Shown: positions 52,677 through 60,934 of the stretch, one piece after another | How the letters are laid out: every line of letters starts with the position of its first letter | Position numbering within the stretch: position 1 is the first letter of the stretch | Assembly (NCBI GenBank): GCA_031082125.1 | Contig: JAVHLM010000022.1 | Coordinates: forward strand, 62,001-126,000 | Origin: Candidatus Eremiobacterota bacterium | Lineage (GTDB): Bacteria > Vulcanimicrobiota > CADAWZ01 > Ess09-12 | Direction of reading: 5' to 3' | Length of the DNA: 64,000 bases | Program-made: the position numbers and the translations under genes | The notes under the pieces: model-generated | Databases searched by the model: none | Told to the model about the DNA's origin: nothing | What the model saw: the letters and a program-made list of their open reading frames with translations, nothing else

Positions 52677-53453
52677 ATGAAAAAACATCTGAAGACTGCC
52701 TGCCTGGTAATCGGCATTGTCATGTTTGTCGGAGCGGCGCTCTTCGCCGGGATGATCTGGTATTTCTACTCTCAAATCTCCACCCCTGAGCTCACGAAGC
52801 TCACCGAGGCTTATCGGCTTATGGGCGAGAATCAGCACGAGAAGGCACTTGCTGTCTGCGAGGAGCTGCTGAAGAGCAAGCCGGACTATTACCCGGCGCA
52901 GCAGTGCAAGGGAGACATTCTTGTGCAGATGAAGCGCTATGATGATGCTCTCCTGTATTTTGACGGGATCGCGAAAAAGGATCCCCAGAACGCCTATGCC
53001 CTTGTGAGGAAAGCCGACGTGCAGGCAATGACGAAGCACTCCAGCGAGGCCCTCGCCACCTATGAGAGCGCCCTTGCGATCTCTCCGGGCTCATGCGATG
53101 CCTGGCAGGGGAAAGGTGATCTGCTCACCTCCATGGGAAGACTGGAAGAAGCGTTGAAAGCCTATGACACGGGCCTCTCCAAGACAGAGGGGATGACCTG
53201 AGGAAAAACCCGCGCGGCAAGTGGGCTCCTTGCCGGCAAAGGTGAAGCACTCTGCAGGATGGGCAGAAAAGAAGAGGCCGCCCGGTGCCTTGACGAGGCG
53301 CTGAAACTCGACGGTAAGAATAACCGGGCAATCAATTGGAAAGCCATCGTGGAGAAAAACCTGGAGCCTCCGCCGGGAGAAGCGGAAGCCCCTGAGCCTT
53401 CACGGGAGCAGGTAAAAAAGACCCCTGGAAAGGCAAAGACGCAGAACCCCTGA
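52677..53453 (+). pseudogene. Membrane-anchored TPR protein interrupted by an in-frame TGA
   Basis: From the ATG at 52677 the frame has an N-terminal membrane helix (LVIGIVMFVGAALFAGMIWY) and TPRs, and stops at TGA 53199-53201 after 174 residues. The same frame then continues open for 83 codons and includes another full TPR (AGKGEALCRMGRKEEAARCL) with chromosome-like codon use, ending at 53453. The spacing of TPR phases before and after is compatible with one ancestral gene of about 257 residues. The plain reading is a nonsense mutation; the first half may still be made. Recoding of TGA is a less likely alternative. Confidence 0.7.
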
Positions 53454-53569
53454 GTAAACCGGCCTGCCGGGAGCGCCCGCACAGCGACCGAAGCTCCCGC
53501 GCAGGGAAAGCTTCTCAGCCACCGAAAAGTGTCAGGTGCGGCAGTGATCCCACGAAACTTTATTAGCAG

Positions 53570-54070
53570 TTACTTCTTTTTCCCCAAGAAAAATGTATAT
53601 CCAATGAACAGCAGAAGAATGATGAATACAAAGGAATACCCTATCACAAGGTAGCTTTCTGACGGGACGCTGGTATCGAGAACCGCCTGCGCGGGATTGT
53701 TCGGGTTCACATAACAGGTGGTTTCAGAGTCTCTGGGAAAGCGCCTCATCAAATTCACCCCTCTGCCGCTCAGGCTATAGGTGCTTGATTGATGTTCTCT
53801 ACCCATGTAACGATAACGGTAAGTAATCCCGTCAACCGTCGATGCATCAACGGTGCACGTTGCCCTTATCCAGTTTTTTGCTGAAATCTCTGTGAGAGCC
53901 CCGGGGAGAAGGAGCAGGCAGCACAGCAGAGAAGTGATGCCCGTCAATGCCATGAGTATCCTGCCTATAAGGCAGCCCGCGGTTTTCCTGTTTTCGCAGT
54001 ATTCCTCATAGGACTTGTTTGCCTCTTCTATTGAGCTTCCTATATTATCTATCATGTCATCTGCGCCCAT
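53570..54070 (-). CDS. DUF3592-like membrane protein
   Basis: 166 residues. Two membrane helices, at about 35-58 and 140-162, bracket an extracytoplasmic beta domain with WIRATCTVDASTVDGITYRY and CYVNPNNPAQAVL. The W-x-x-A-x-C and YVNPxNPxxAVL phrases are typical of DUF3592. The function of the family is unknown. GGAGG precedes the ATG at 54070. Confidence 0.8.
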   Translation of the reverse strand: MGADDMIDNIGSSIEEANKSYEEYCENRKTAGCLIGRILMALTGITSLLCCLLLLPGALTEISAKNWIRATCTVDASTVDGITYRYRYMGREHQSSTYSLSGRGVNLMRRFPRDSETTCYVNPNNPAQAVLDTSVPSESYLVIGYSFVFIILLLFIGYTFFLGKKK

Positions 54071-54329
54071 AGCTCCAACCTCCGGAGAATTATTTTTTCA
54101 AGACATGGTTCATTATGGGACACGACGAATCCTTTTGTAGAGGTGATCAGCCTGTTTTCATTCTTTTCAGGAGAGCACCCTATGACAGGCAGTCTTTTAT
54201 GATAAGAGCACAACATTCCCGGGGATAAGGAAAAGGAATTGATGAGGGAAATACCGTAATAATTTCTTGCTGATTCGCGGGTATGGCAGAAAGTAAATTA
54301 ATTTGCGTACAGAGGGAGGGGAAACCGCT

Positions 54330-54512
54330 ATGATGAGAGGTGACTGGAAGCTCATCATGATTGTTGCGACACTTATCACCCTTGGGTTAACGGCACTTTT
54401 CTATGGAAATGCGGGCGATCAGAGAGGGTGTCTCTTTTTTCTCCCCACTATTGTGGTGGTATGGTTACTCTACATCGTTGTATTCAAAAACCGCTTTGGC
54501 AACCTCAAGTAA
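54330..54512 (+). CDS. Small membrane protein
   Basis: 60 residues with two hydrophobic helices (LIMIVATLITLGLTALFYG and LFFLPTIVVVWLLYIVVF) joined by a short polar loop. The ATG at 54330 has GGGAGGGG upstream, better than the TTG at 54303. No family recognised; the 259 bp upstream hold no other gene. Confidence 0.55.
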   Translation: MMRGDWKLIMIVATLITLGLTALFYGNAGDQRGCLFFLPTIVVVWLLYIVVFKNRFGNLK

Positions 54513-54579
54513 CGCGGAAAATTTTCCGGGAAAGAAAAAACCTGCGCCATAAAGGACAGGACCGCATGCGGCGCCCTCT

Positions 54580-56181
54580 TTACTTATAATCCCCCAGCTT
54601 TCCCCTGGGCACCTGGCAGCCGGGAAGGGCGAAATCCACAAGCTCATAGAGAGGCTTGGCGCCGAAGGATTCGAGATATTCTCCGCGCATGAGCTCTGCG
54701 AACCTCTCATAACAGCCCTCATGCCTCAGCATTTCGGCAGTCTCCCTTTCCAGGCCCCCTGCGAGTGCAAGGGCGATGGTGAAGGACCCGTCTATGGTCT
54801 TCACGTCCGCGACAGAGGTGCCGTCGTTGGTCCCCCCCTCGCCGGCGCCGAGGGGGCCCTGCATCCTGTCGGCCTGCAGCATGTTCAGAAGCCACGCAAG
54901 GCCGTAATCTCCTTTTATCTCACTGCGCGTCGCCACGCACTCAAGCACGAGGGGGAAGGCGCCGTAAAGGGCAAAGGTGTGGTTGTTCCTGAGAGGCAGG
55001 CTTGTGATGTCCTCGATGCCTGCCTTGTCGATATAGGCATCGCGGCTCAGAAGGCACGAGGTGGCAAAGCCCGGGTATCCCCTCTCGCGGGCATTCTGTG
55101 TGCGTATCTGCTCCCTGATGCGGAAAAGGCTCCTGTACTCGTGGAGATCACGGAGGGGAAGCACAAGGTATGCCCACTCTTCATGGGATGATCCATACCA
55201 CCCCTCCCACGTGGTGCCGTACTTATTCTCAATGCGCTTCATCCTTATGTCGCTCCAGATCCGCTCCGCGGCGCCGGCAGGGAGTCCCTTCCCGAAGAGG
55301 CATACATACATGATCAGCATCATTCCCTCGTGCACGCCATGCTCTCCGGTGAGGTAGAGCAGTTTTCCGGGAGCATGCCCATAAGCGTACCCGCCTCCCG
55401 GAAGAGCGGTGAACCTGATGTCTGCTCTTACCTTTCCTGCCTTTGCGTCATAGAAAATCGGCACCACATTCTCCCTTATCCTGGCATTGTAAGCGTGGTA
55501 TCTTTTGGCAAGAGCGCTGTAGCTATTGCGGGCCAGGACCCGCTCGGCCACGAGGAGTGTCCAGAGCCACTCCCCGTTGTCCAGGCCCGGGAACTCGTTC
55601 CGCCAGTCCCTGGTGGGTTTCACCTCGTCCTCGCAGATGTACCACGGGAGATAACCGGCATAGCCCGGGTTCTTCTTCAGGAACTGCTCGTAGCCGTCCA
55701 TCTTTCTCTCCAGTATCTTTAACGCTTCCTGCGGTGCCCCTGAAGGATCTTTCGGCGATACCACCAGTGCGGCCCTGGAATCTCCCGTGAGGGCCTTCAC
55801 GCAGAGCGCCACGTCGAGGCATTCCTTGGAAGGGGCAGAGAAGAGGCGCTGGCTCCCGGGCTTCCCCGTGATTTTGTCAAGGTTGAAGCCGTCATAGGAA
55901 AACCCTGTCCCGGGATGCCGGACAATGGAGAAGAATTCGCCCTCGTGGACAAGGTAGTTCTTTATGAAGTCCTCGGCCTTTTTCTGGTCGCTGAATACCT
56001 CATCAACAGTATAGTCCCTGGCAAAGCGCCAGGAGTGGCGGCTTCCCGCGTTCTCGGCACTGCAGGCGGCCTGGAGCGGGAAAATCAGGAATCCGAAGAA
56101 AAGGCATAAAAACGCGAAAAACACAGGGTTGCGGGCCCTCCGTGCTTCAGGTAATTCTCTTCTATGGTGACGATAGTGCAT
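54580..56181 (-). CDS. Exported protein, possible alpha/alpha-toroid glycan-active enzyme
   Basis: 533 residues. A signal peptide (NPVFFAFLCLFFGFLIFPLQ) precedes a helical protein with acidic and aromatic clusters: GLDNGEWLWTLLVAERVL, GTTWEGWYGSSHEEWAYLVL and GGTNDGTSVADVKTIDGS. Such patterns suit the (alpha/alpha)6 barrels of glucoamylase-like or GH144-type enzymes. The assignment is tentative and catalytic residues cannot be fixed. GAGAGGAG precedes the ATG at 56181. It is divergent from the amidase-S41 gene. Confidence 0.6.
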   Translation of the reverse strand: MHYRHHRRELPEARRARNPVFFAFLCLFFGFLIFPLQAACSAENAGSRHSWRFARDYTVDEVFSDQKKAEDFIKNYLVHEGEFFSIVRHPGTGFSYDGFNLDKITGKPGSQRLFSAPSKECLDVALCVKALTGDSRAALVVSPKDPSGAPQEALKILERKMDGYEQFLKKNPGYAGYLPWYICEDEVKPTRDWRNEFPGLDNGEWLWTLLVAERVLARNSYSALAKRYHAYNARIRENVVPIFYDAKAGKVRADIRFTALPGGGYAYGHAPGKLLYLTGEHGVHEGMMLIMYVCLFGKGLPAGAAERIWSDIRMKRIENKYGTTWEGWYGSSHEEWAYLVLPLRDLHEYRSLFRIREQIRTQNARERGYPGFATSCLLSRDAYIDKAGIEDITSLPLRNNHTFALYGAFPLVLECVATRSEIKGDYGLAWLLNMLQADRMQGPLGAGEGGTNDGTSVADVKTIDGSFTIALALAGGLERETAEMLRHEGCYERFAELMRGEYLESFGAKPLYELVDFALPGCQVPRGKLGDYK

Positions 56182-56393
56182 TGCTGCCGCTCCTCTCTGT
56201 GATGGTTTTTAGAAAGCGGGGCCCATGAAGGCTGCCCGCCTGAAAACGCCGCCGTCTGAATAATTATATACTCTGAGCTAAGGCTCCTGTAAAATGGGGA
56301 CAGACTCTGATATTTACGATTTGTTCACACAAGGAGAACCCTGAAGGGCAAGCATGAAGGTTCAGGGCCTTTCTACTCTCGAATTATCATGCC

Positions 56394-56525
56394 ATGCACA
56401 TACTTGCTCTCTGCGGAAGCCCTCGAAAGAACGGGGTCACCTCCCGGCTCGCACAGGAGCCTCTGGCGTCCTGCTCGGAAAAAGGCCATCAGTGCGACAC
56501 GCTGCACCTGGCGAAGAGATTATAG
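56394..56525 (+). pseudogene. N-terminal fragment of an NADPH-dependent FMN reductase-like flavoprotein
   Basis: The frame reads MHILALCGSPRKNGVTSRLA and continues for 43 codons to a TAG. The GSPRKNG-TS string is the FMN phosphate-binding loop of flavodoxin-like NAD(P)H oxidoreductases. The remaining ~150 residues of such proteins are missing, so it is a relic. The overlapping longer open frame of the next gene shows why its annotated start should be downstream. Confidence 0.65.
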
Positions 56526-56545
56526 GGAAAGATGAGGAAAACGAC

Positions 56546-58369
56546 ATGCGCTTCATGAAGAACTGGTGGATAATCGCTGCATTGATGGCATGCGGCTCTC
56601 TTTTGACCTGCGATGTCTTTGCAGAACAGGCCAGCCCTCAGAAAGCCATATATAAGGTGAAATTCTACCGCGGCGACTACAAGGAGCGCCAGCAGAAAGC
56701 CATTGCCGATGGTGCAGTCTGCTATGTTGAGCAGCATTTCAACGCCACAGAAGACCCCGTGACGAACTACACCATGGTCCTCATCACCGACACCGCCTCG
56801 GCTTTCACCCGCTCCTGGGCCCAGTACTATGCCGATACCCTGTCAGAGAAGCTTTCCCTGAAGAAAGGGTATGACAACGGCATCAAGCTGCTCAAAGACG
56901 GGGACAGGGGGTATGGCAACCTCCGGCACTCGGCCATGCCGGCAATTCTGCTGGAGCCTTTTTTCCTGTCAAATCCCACGGGGCTTTCATGGGCTTCTTC
57001 AAAGCGGGATCTCCTCGCAGAGACCCTTGTGGAGAGCATTCATAGATTTTTCCCCCAGGGAGGGCTTGTGGCCTTTTCCGTGGGGCATCGCTATAAAACA
57101 TCGAGGCCTGATGACAGGGGAGCGGGGCCTTACGGGGGAGTCAGTGAGACAGAGCTCATCGAGCCCGTCATGGAGCAGGCCGCGCGGATTCTGGATCCCT
57201 CGGCGTCACTCCCTTCCGAGGAAAACAAAGCCCGCTATTCTCCTGTATTTGATGAACTGTGCAGGACGGTGGCAGAACACTTCTACAATCCTGACTTTGT
57301 GACGAATGAATTCCCCCCCCTCAGGGAGCGCTGCAGGCAGAAAGCCACGAACTCTTCCTGCGACAGGGAGTTTTCCTCCACGGTAAACGCCATGCTCAGC
57401 GAATTCCATACTTCCCACACGGCCTATTACACAAAAGATGATGCCTCCTATTACCAGCTCGCCTCTATTTTCAAGGGCTCGGACGAGGTGAGGAAAATCT
57501 TCGGGGAGCATGAGATCCTCTATCCCGCCACAGGCCTCCTCACCAGGGAGCTGGAGGGGAAGACCTTTGTGGTGTCAGTGCTTGCAGGGAGCGCCGCAGA
57601 GCAGGCGGGGATTCTGCGGGGTGATGAGATCGTGGCTTCTGGCGAGAAAAACTTTCTCACGATGGAGGATTTCAAAGGGAAAGACGGCCTTCCCCTGAAA
57701 ATCAGGAGAACCCGGAAAGAAGAACCCTTCGCGGTAAAGCTCGCTCCTCCCATGGTGGACCCCTCGAAAGAATTCCTGGAAGCCCAGCAGAAGAGCGTGA
57801 AGATTTTTGACGAGGGGCGGAAGAAGGTCGGCTATGTCCATATCTGGTCCTTCGCGGGGGACGAATATTACAAGGCTCTCTGCGACGCCCTCGTTGACGG
57901 GGCGCTGAAAGATACCGACGGCCTTATCCTGGACCTGCGGGAAGGCTGGGGCGGAGCTTCTCCCTCATATCTCGGCGTCTTCAACAGGGACATCCCCCTC
58001 CTCGTCATGATTGACCGGAAGGGAGCAAGGCACACTTTCGACTCGGTATACAGAAAGCCCGTGGTCGTGCTGATCAACGGCAGATCAAGGAGCGGCAAGG
58101 AGCTTCTCGCATACGGCTTCAAGAAATACGGGCTCGGCACCCTGATAGGCGAGAAGACCGCAGGGGCCACCATGGCGGGGAGAGTCTTCGCCCTCTCCGA
58201 CGGCTCCCTGCTCTTCCTGGCGGTATGCGCCACGAGGATAGACGGGGAAGAGCTCGAGGGGAAAGGCGTGGCGCCCGATATCGAAGTGCCGCAGGAAGTC
58301 CGGTATTCAGGGGGAGAGGACCGGCAGCTCAGGAGAGCGCTGGAGTGGATGAGAGAAACGCTGAAATGA
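56546..58369 (+). CDS. Exported amidase_3-like / PDZ / S41 peptidase fusion
   Basis: 607 residues from the ATG at 56546 (GAGG upstream). A signal peptide precedes an N-terminal part that looks like N-acetylmuramoyl-L-alanine amidase type 3: VEQHFNA and NLRHSAMPAILLEPFFLSNP. The usual first zinc His (GHGG) is not seen, so activity is doubtful. Then comes a C-terminal-processing-protease region with a PDZ domain (VVSVLAGSAAEQAGILRGDE) and the S41 core with LILDLREGWGG, RSRSGKELLAYG (likely Ser) and GEKTAGA (Lys). By family, S41 proteases trim cell-envelope proteins. Fusion with an amidase-like domain points to cell wall remodelling. Confidence 0.82.
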   Translation: MRFMKNWWIIAALMACGSLLTCDVFAEQASPQKAIYKVKFYRGDYKERQQKAIADGAVCYVEQHFNATEDPVTNYTMVLITDTASAFTRSWAQYYADTLSEKLSLKKGYDNGIKLLKDGDRGYGNLRHSAMPAILLEPFFLSNPTGLSWASSKRDLLAETLVESIHRFFPQGGLVAFSVGHRYKTSRPDDRGAGPYGGVSETELIEPVMEQAARILDPSASLPSEENKARYSPVFDELCRTVAEHFYNPDFVTNEFPPLRERCRQKATNSSCDREFSSTVNAMLSEFHTSHTAYYTKDDASYYQLASIFKGSDEVRKIFGEHEILYPATGLLTRELEGKTFVVSVLAGSAAEQAGILRGDEIVASGEKNFLTMEDFKGKDGLPLKIRRTRKEEPFAVKLAPPMVDPSKEFLEAQQKSVKIFDEGRKKVGYVHIWSFAGDEYYKALCDALVDGALKDTDGLILDLREGWGGASPSYLGVFNRDIPLLVMIDRKGARHTFDSVYRKPVVVLINGRSRSGKELLAYGFKKYGLGTLIGEKTAGATMAGRVFALSDGSLLFLAVCATRIDGEELEGKGVAPDIEVPQEVRYSGGEDRQLRRALEWMRETLK

Positions 58370-58392
58370 GCCGCGGCAGGCTGCTCAGCATT

Positions 58393-59382
58393 TCAGCCGG
58401 CTGCATGGCGGCGCTCCCACATCCTGTCAGTTATGATAACGGTCACTGCCCATATAAGGATGAGAAGATCGAAGAACATGGGCCCACGGCCGCTCTGGGC
58501 CGGCAGGATCTGCGGAAAAGCATCTATGGATGCATGAAACACGACTGCTATGAGGAGATTTCCTCCTGATCGATTGTAAAGCCACGTAAATACAATGACT
58601 CCCGGCAGGAATTCCACAAACCGCAGGGCGATCTGCACGGTATCAAAGGGGTAGAATCCTATGAAATAGAGCGGTATATGCCATAACTGCCAGAAAAATC
58701 CGAGGATAATACTGGCCACTATAGGGTTATAACGAGCCTGGAGCCGGGGAAGACCAAAACCGCGCCATCCCGGCTCTTCCTGCAGAGGTCCGCCCAGCAG
58801 GAATATCGTGATATACAGGATTACCGCAGAGAGAGGCTTGATTGAGGCCAGTTCGGCAAAATAAGGGGTCAAGAGCCGGGCACCGAAGATTTTGTCGAGC
58901 AGACTGCTTCCAATGAGCAGTAAAGGCCAGGAGAATAGAGCTATAAGATACCATACAGGGCATATCCTCCATGCTCCTAAAGAGGCCATCATATCCTGTA
59001 CACCGGCATTCCGGGCCAATACACCGGAGATAACAAAAGCCGAGAGCACCGAAAGGATGGCACATAAGAGAAGAAACAGAGGATCCTTCGGATCGCCTTT
59101 CAGGAGCGGCCACCACGCTGCAAAGGGAAATATGACGCACACCAGCAGGGCAAAGAATCCCCAGCGTTTCACAAGGGGAATTCCGCTTGACCCATTATTC
59201 AGTATTGACGATATGACGATGGCGGCGATGGCGGGCCCAAAGGCCCCGATGACAGAGATGAGCAGCAGGTGAGAGGTATTTTTTACCGGAAAGAAGAGAA
59301 GGCAGAGCCAGACTATCCAGGAACAGGCAAAGGCGGTGAGGAAGAATGCGGGGAGGGGATACCGCCGGGCTATTTCTTTCAT
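58393..59382 (-). CDS. CPBP-family intramembrane protease
   Basis: 329 residues, about nine hydrophobic helices. The CPBP (Rce1-like, Abi) motifs are complete: GPLQEEPGWRGFGLPRLQ (EExxxR), FFWQLWHIPLYF (FxxxH) and VVFHASIDAF. Such proteins are membrane proteases linked in bacteria to bacteriocin immunity and prenyl-protein-like processing; the substrate here is unknown. GGGGAG precedes the ATG. It stands alone and converges with the amidase-S41 gene. Confidence 0.88.
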   Translation of the reverse strand: MKEIARRYPLPAFFLTAFACSWIVWLCLLFFPVKNTSHLLLISVIGAFGPAIAAIVISSILNNGSSGIPLVKRWGFFALLVCVIFPFAAWWPLLKGDPKDPLFLLLCAILSVLSAFVISGVLARNAGVQDMMASLGAWRICPVWYLIALFSWPLLLIGSSLLDKIFGARLLTPYFAELASIKPLSAVILYITIFLLGGPLQEEPGWRGFGLPRLQARYNPIVASIILGFFWQLWHIPLYFIGFYPFDTVQIALRFVEFLPGVIVFTWLYNRSGGNLLIAVVFHASIDAFPQILPAQSGRGPMFFDLLILIWAVTVIITDRMWERRHAAG

Positions 59383-59564
59383 AGGAATAGTCTCCCCTTT
59401 CGTAAAGATCTTAATGTGGCAGGAATTGGCTCTTTATGGAAAAAATCCAGGTTCTTCATGGGCTTATTTTACCATGAAACACAATGAAAGGCCACTCGCA
59501 TGCCTGGCTATCACAGGGAGAATCCCGATAGAGGCAGGCATCTGCAAAAGGAGCAGGAGAGCGC

Positions 59565-60197
59565 CTATATCCTGAACACCAGCTCTGTCTTTCCCAGGAT
59601 GAGCCGGTCATTGTCTTTCAGCGCCTGCGGCAGGCCCTTCTGCGCTTTCGTCCTGTTGATGAAGCTCCCGTTCGCGCTGCCCATGTCTTCAAAGAGGTAC
59701 TGGCCGCCTGCCTGCGTGATCATCCCGTGGCGCCTGCTCAGATAGGATTCGGGGTCGTCGCCGGTGAGGTCCAGGTCAGGATAGATGCCGTCACAGGGGC
59801 TTGCCCTCCCGATCACCATCCTTTCCTTAATGAGAGGGAACTCTTTCCCTGAGGCCGCAAGGATGAGCCTGGGTCCATGGATCGACGGGGAAGCCGGGGG
59901 CGCTATTCCCGCCCGCGTGGCGCCAGGGGGAGTGGGCACTGCCGCAAGCGATGAGCCGCAGTCCTCACAAAAAGCCGCATGTTCGGGGTGGTCACTTTTG
60001 CAGACGGGGCACTGCACAATCCTGGCGCCGCCCTGAGGCGCTTCTGTCGCCTGCCCTTCCCCACCCTGATATGCTGCCGCCGTTAGCCCTTCCCCATAAG
60101 TCGTAGGAGCAGGTGCCGCTGAACGCAGATCGTAGCCGCAGTCATCACAATACACGGCACCTTCAAGATTGACTGCGGAGCAATTAGGACATCTCAT
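59565..60197 (-). CDS. Zinc-ribbon FHA-domain protein
   Basis: 210 residues. Two zinc ribbons (CPNC/CDDCG at 3-21 and CPVC/CEDCG at about 63-81) are joined by Ala/Gly/Pro-rich linkers to a C-terminal FHA domain with MVIGRASPCDGIYPDLDL, SRRHGMI and NGSFINR. FHA domains bind phosphothreonine made by Ser/Thr kinases, so it is a likely partner for the kinases of this genome. GGGAGGG precedes the ATG. It lies 36 bp after the DUF134 gene and may share its promoter. Confidence 0.85.
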   Translation of the reverse strand: MRCPNCSAVNLEGAVYCDDCGYDLRSAAPAPTTYGEGLTAAAYQGGEGQATEAPQGGARIVQCPVCKSDHPEHAAFCEDCGSSLAAVPTPPGATRAGIAPPASPSIHGPRLILAASGKEFPLIKERMVIGRASPCDGIYPDLDLTGDDPESYLSRRHGMITQAGGQYLFEDMGSANGSFINRTKAQKGLPQALKDNDRLILGKTELVFRI

Positions 60198-60233
60198 GGG
60201 TATCCCTCCCTGTTTCCTTGTGTTATGCAGGAC

Positions 60234-60785
60234 TCAGTGCCACGGCGGCTCATGGGCGTCTTTTGTGCTGTAGGGAACGATGACGGCAAAGGGCAGGCAC
60301 CACCACTGCCACCACGCTATCACCAGCCTGAGCCTCCAGGTAGATGAGAGTATCACCGCGTTCTGAAGTGACCTGGGGAGCGGGATTATCTTGAGGGAAT
60401 TTGCTCCGCAGTCTTCACAATAGATCATCTTGTGAGAGTCGTAGTAATCCATGAATATGGCGCCGCACTGCACGCAGAGCAGAATGCCGGTGCCGCTTAT
60501 CTCAATGGCGCCGCCCCCTACTTTCAGAGTATGACCGCTCACAAGGGCATCGGCGACTTTGCGCCTGGCTGTTTCTATGATCCTTCCGAAGGTCTGCCGC
60601 GAGACCCCCATCAGCTCTGCAGCCCTGGCCTGGTGGAGTCCCTCGAGATCTCCCAGGCGCAGGGCCTCGAGCTCATCAACAGCGAGGGTTACTTCCCTGC
60701 CGGAAGCGCGGGATGGATCCAGGGGCGCAAAAGAGGTGGAATCGGGGTATTCATGGATTTTCCGGCGGCTGCGTGGTCTTACCAT
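60234..60785 (-). CDS. DUF134-family DNA-binding regulator with zinc ribbon
   Basis: 183 residues. The N-terminal DUF134 helix-turn-helix is clear (LAVDELEALRLGDLEGLHQA, AAELMGVSRQTFGRII). It is followed by a linker and a zinc ribbon CVQCG/CEDCG, then a Trp-rich C-terminus (WWQWWCLPF) that may be a membrane or hydrophobic patch. Most DUF134 proteins are about 100 residues and sit near iron-molybdenum cofactor genes; here no such partner is visible. GAGGAAATA precedes the ATG. The perfect palindrome just after its promoter suggests autoregulation. Confidence 0.85.
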   Translation of the reverse strand: MVRPRSRRKIHEYPDSTSFAPLDPSRASGREVTLAVDELEALRLGDLEGLHQARAAELMGVSRQTFGRIIETARRKVADALVSGHTLKVGGGAIEISGTGILLCVQCGAIFMDYYDSHKMIYCEDCGANSLKIIPLPRSLQNAVILSSTWRLRLVIAWWQWWCLPFAVIVPYSTKDAHEPPWH

Positions 60786-60814
60786 TATTTCCTCTTTCAG
60801 GTACTAGTGGGGGA

Positions 60815-60840
60815 TAATTATGAGCATATGCTCATAATTA
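60815..60840. promoter_or_regulatory. 26-bp perfect palindrome, probable operator
   Basis: The central 16 bases are ATGAGCATATGCTCAT, extended by five A/T bases each side with perfect symmetry. It begins one base downstream of the -10 box of the DUF134 promoter, covering the start of transcription. Repressor binding there would block initiation. Confidence 0.75.
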
Positions 60841-60841
60841 A

Positions 60842-60870
60842 AGTATAAAACAGAAATATTCTTTTGTCAA
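60842..60870 (-). promoter_or_regulatory. Near-consensus promoter of the DUF134 gene
   Basis: On the minus strand TTGACA (60865-60870) and TATACT (60842-60847) are 17 bases apart. The predicted start of transcription lies within the palindrome at 60815-60840. Confidence 0.75.
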
Positions 60871-60934
60871 TATCTGTCTGCCATATGACATTGGCAGGGA
60901 TCGGTCTGACAGGCCTCAGGCTTCCGGGACTTTT

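Noticed and set aside
54514-54526. GGAAAATTTTCC palindrome
   Set aside because: Short, A/T-centred, and with no promoter or gene arrangement that supports an operator or terminator.
56290-56345. GGGGACAGACTC string upstream of the flavoprotein relic
   Set aside because: It recalls sequence seen near REP-type transposases, but there is no inverted partner or transposase here.
56354-56545. Longer N-terminus for the amidase-S41 protein
   Set aside because: The DNA codes a flavoprotein fragment in another frame, and a signal peptide with a ribosome site begins at 56546.
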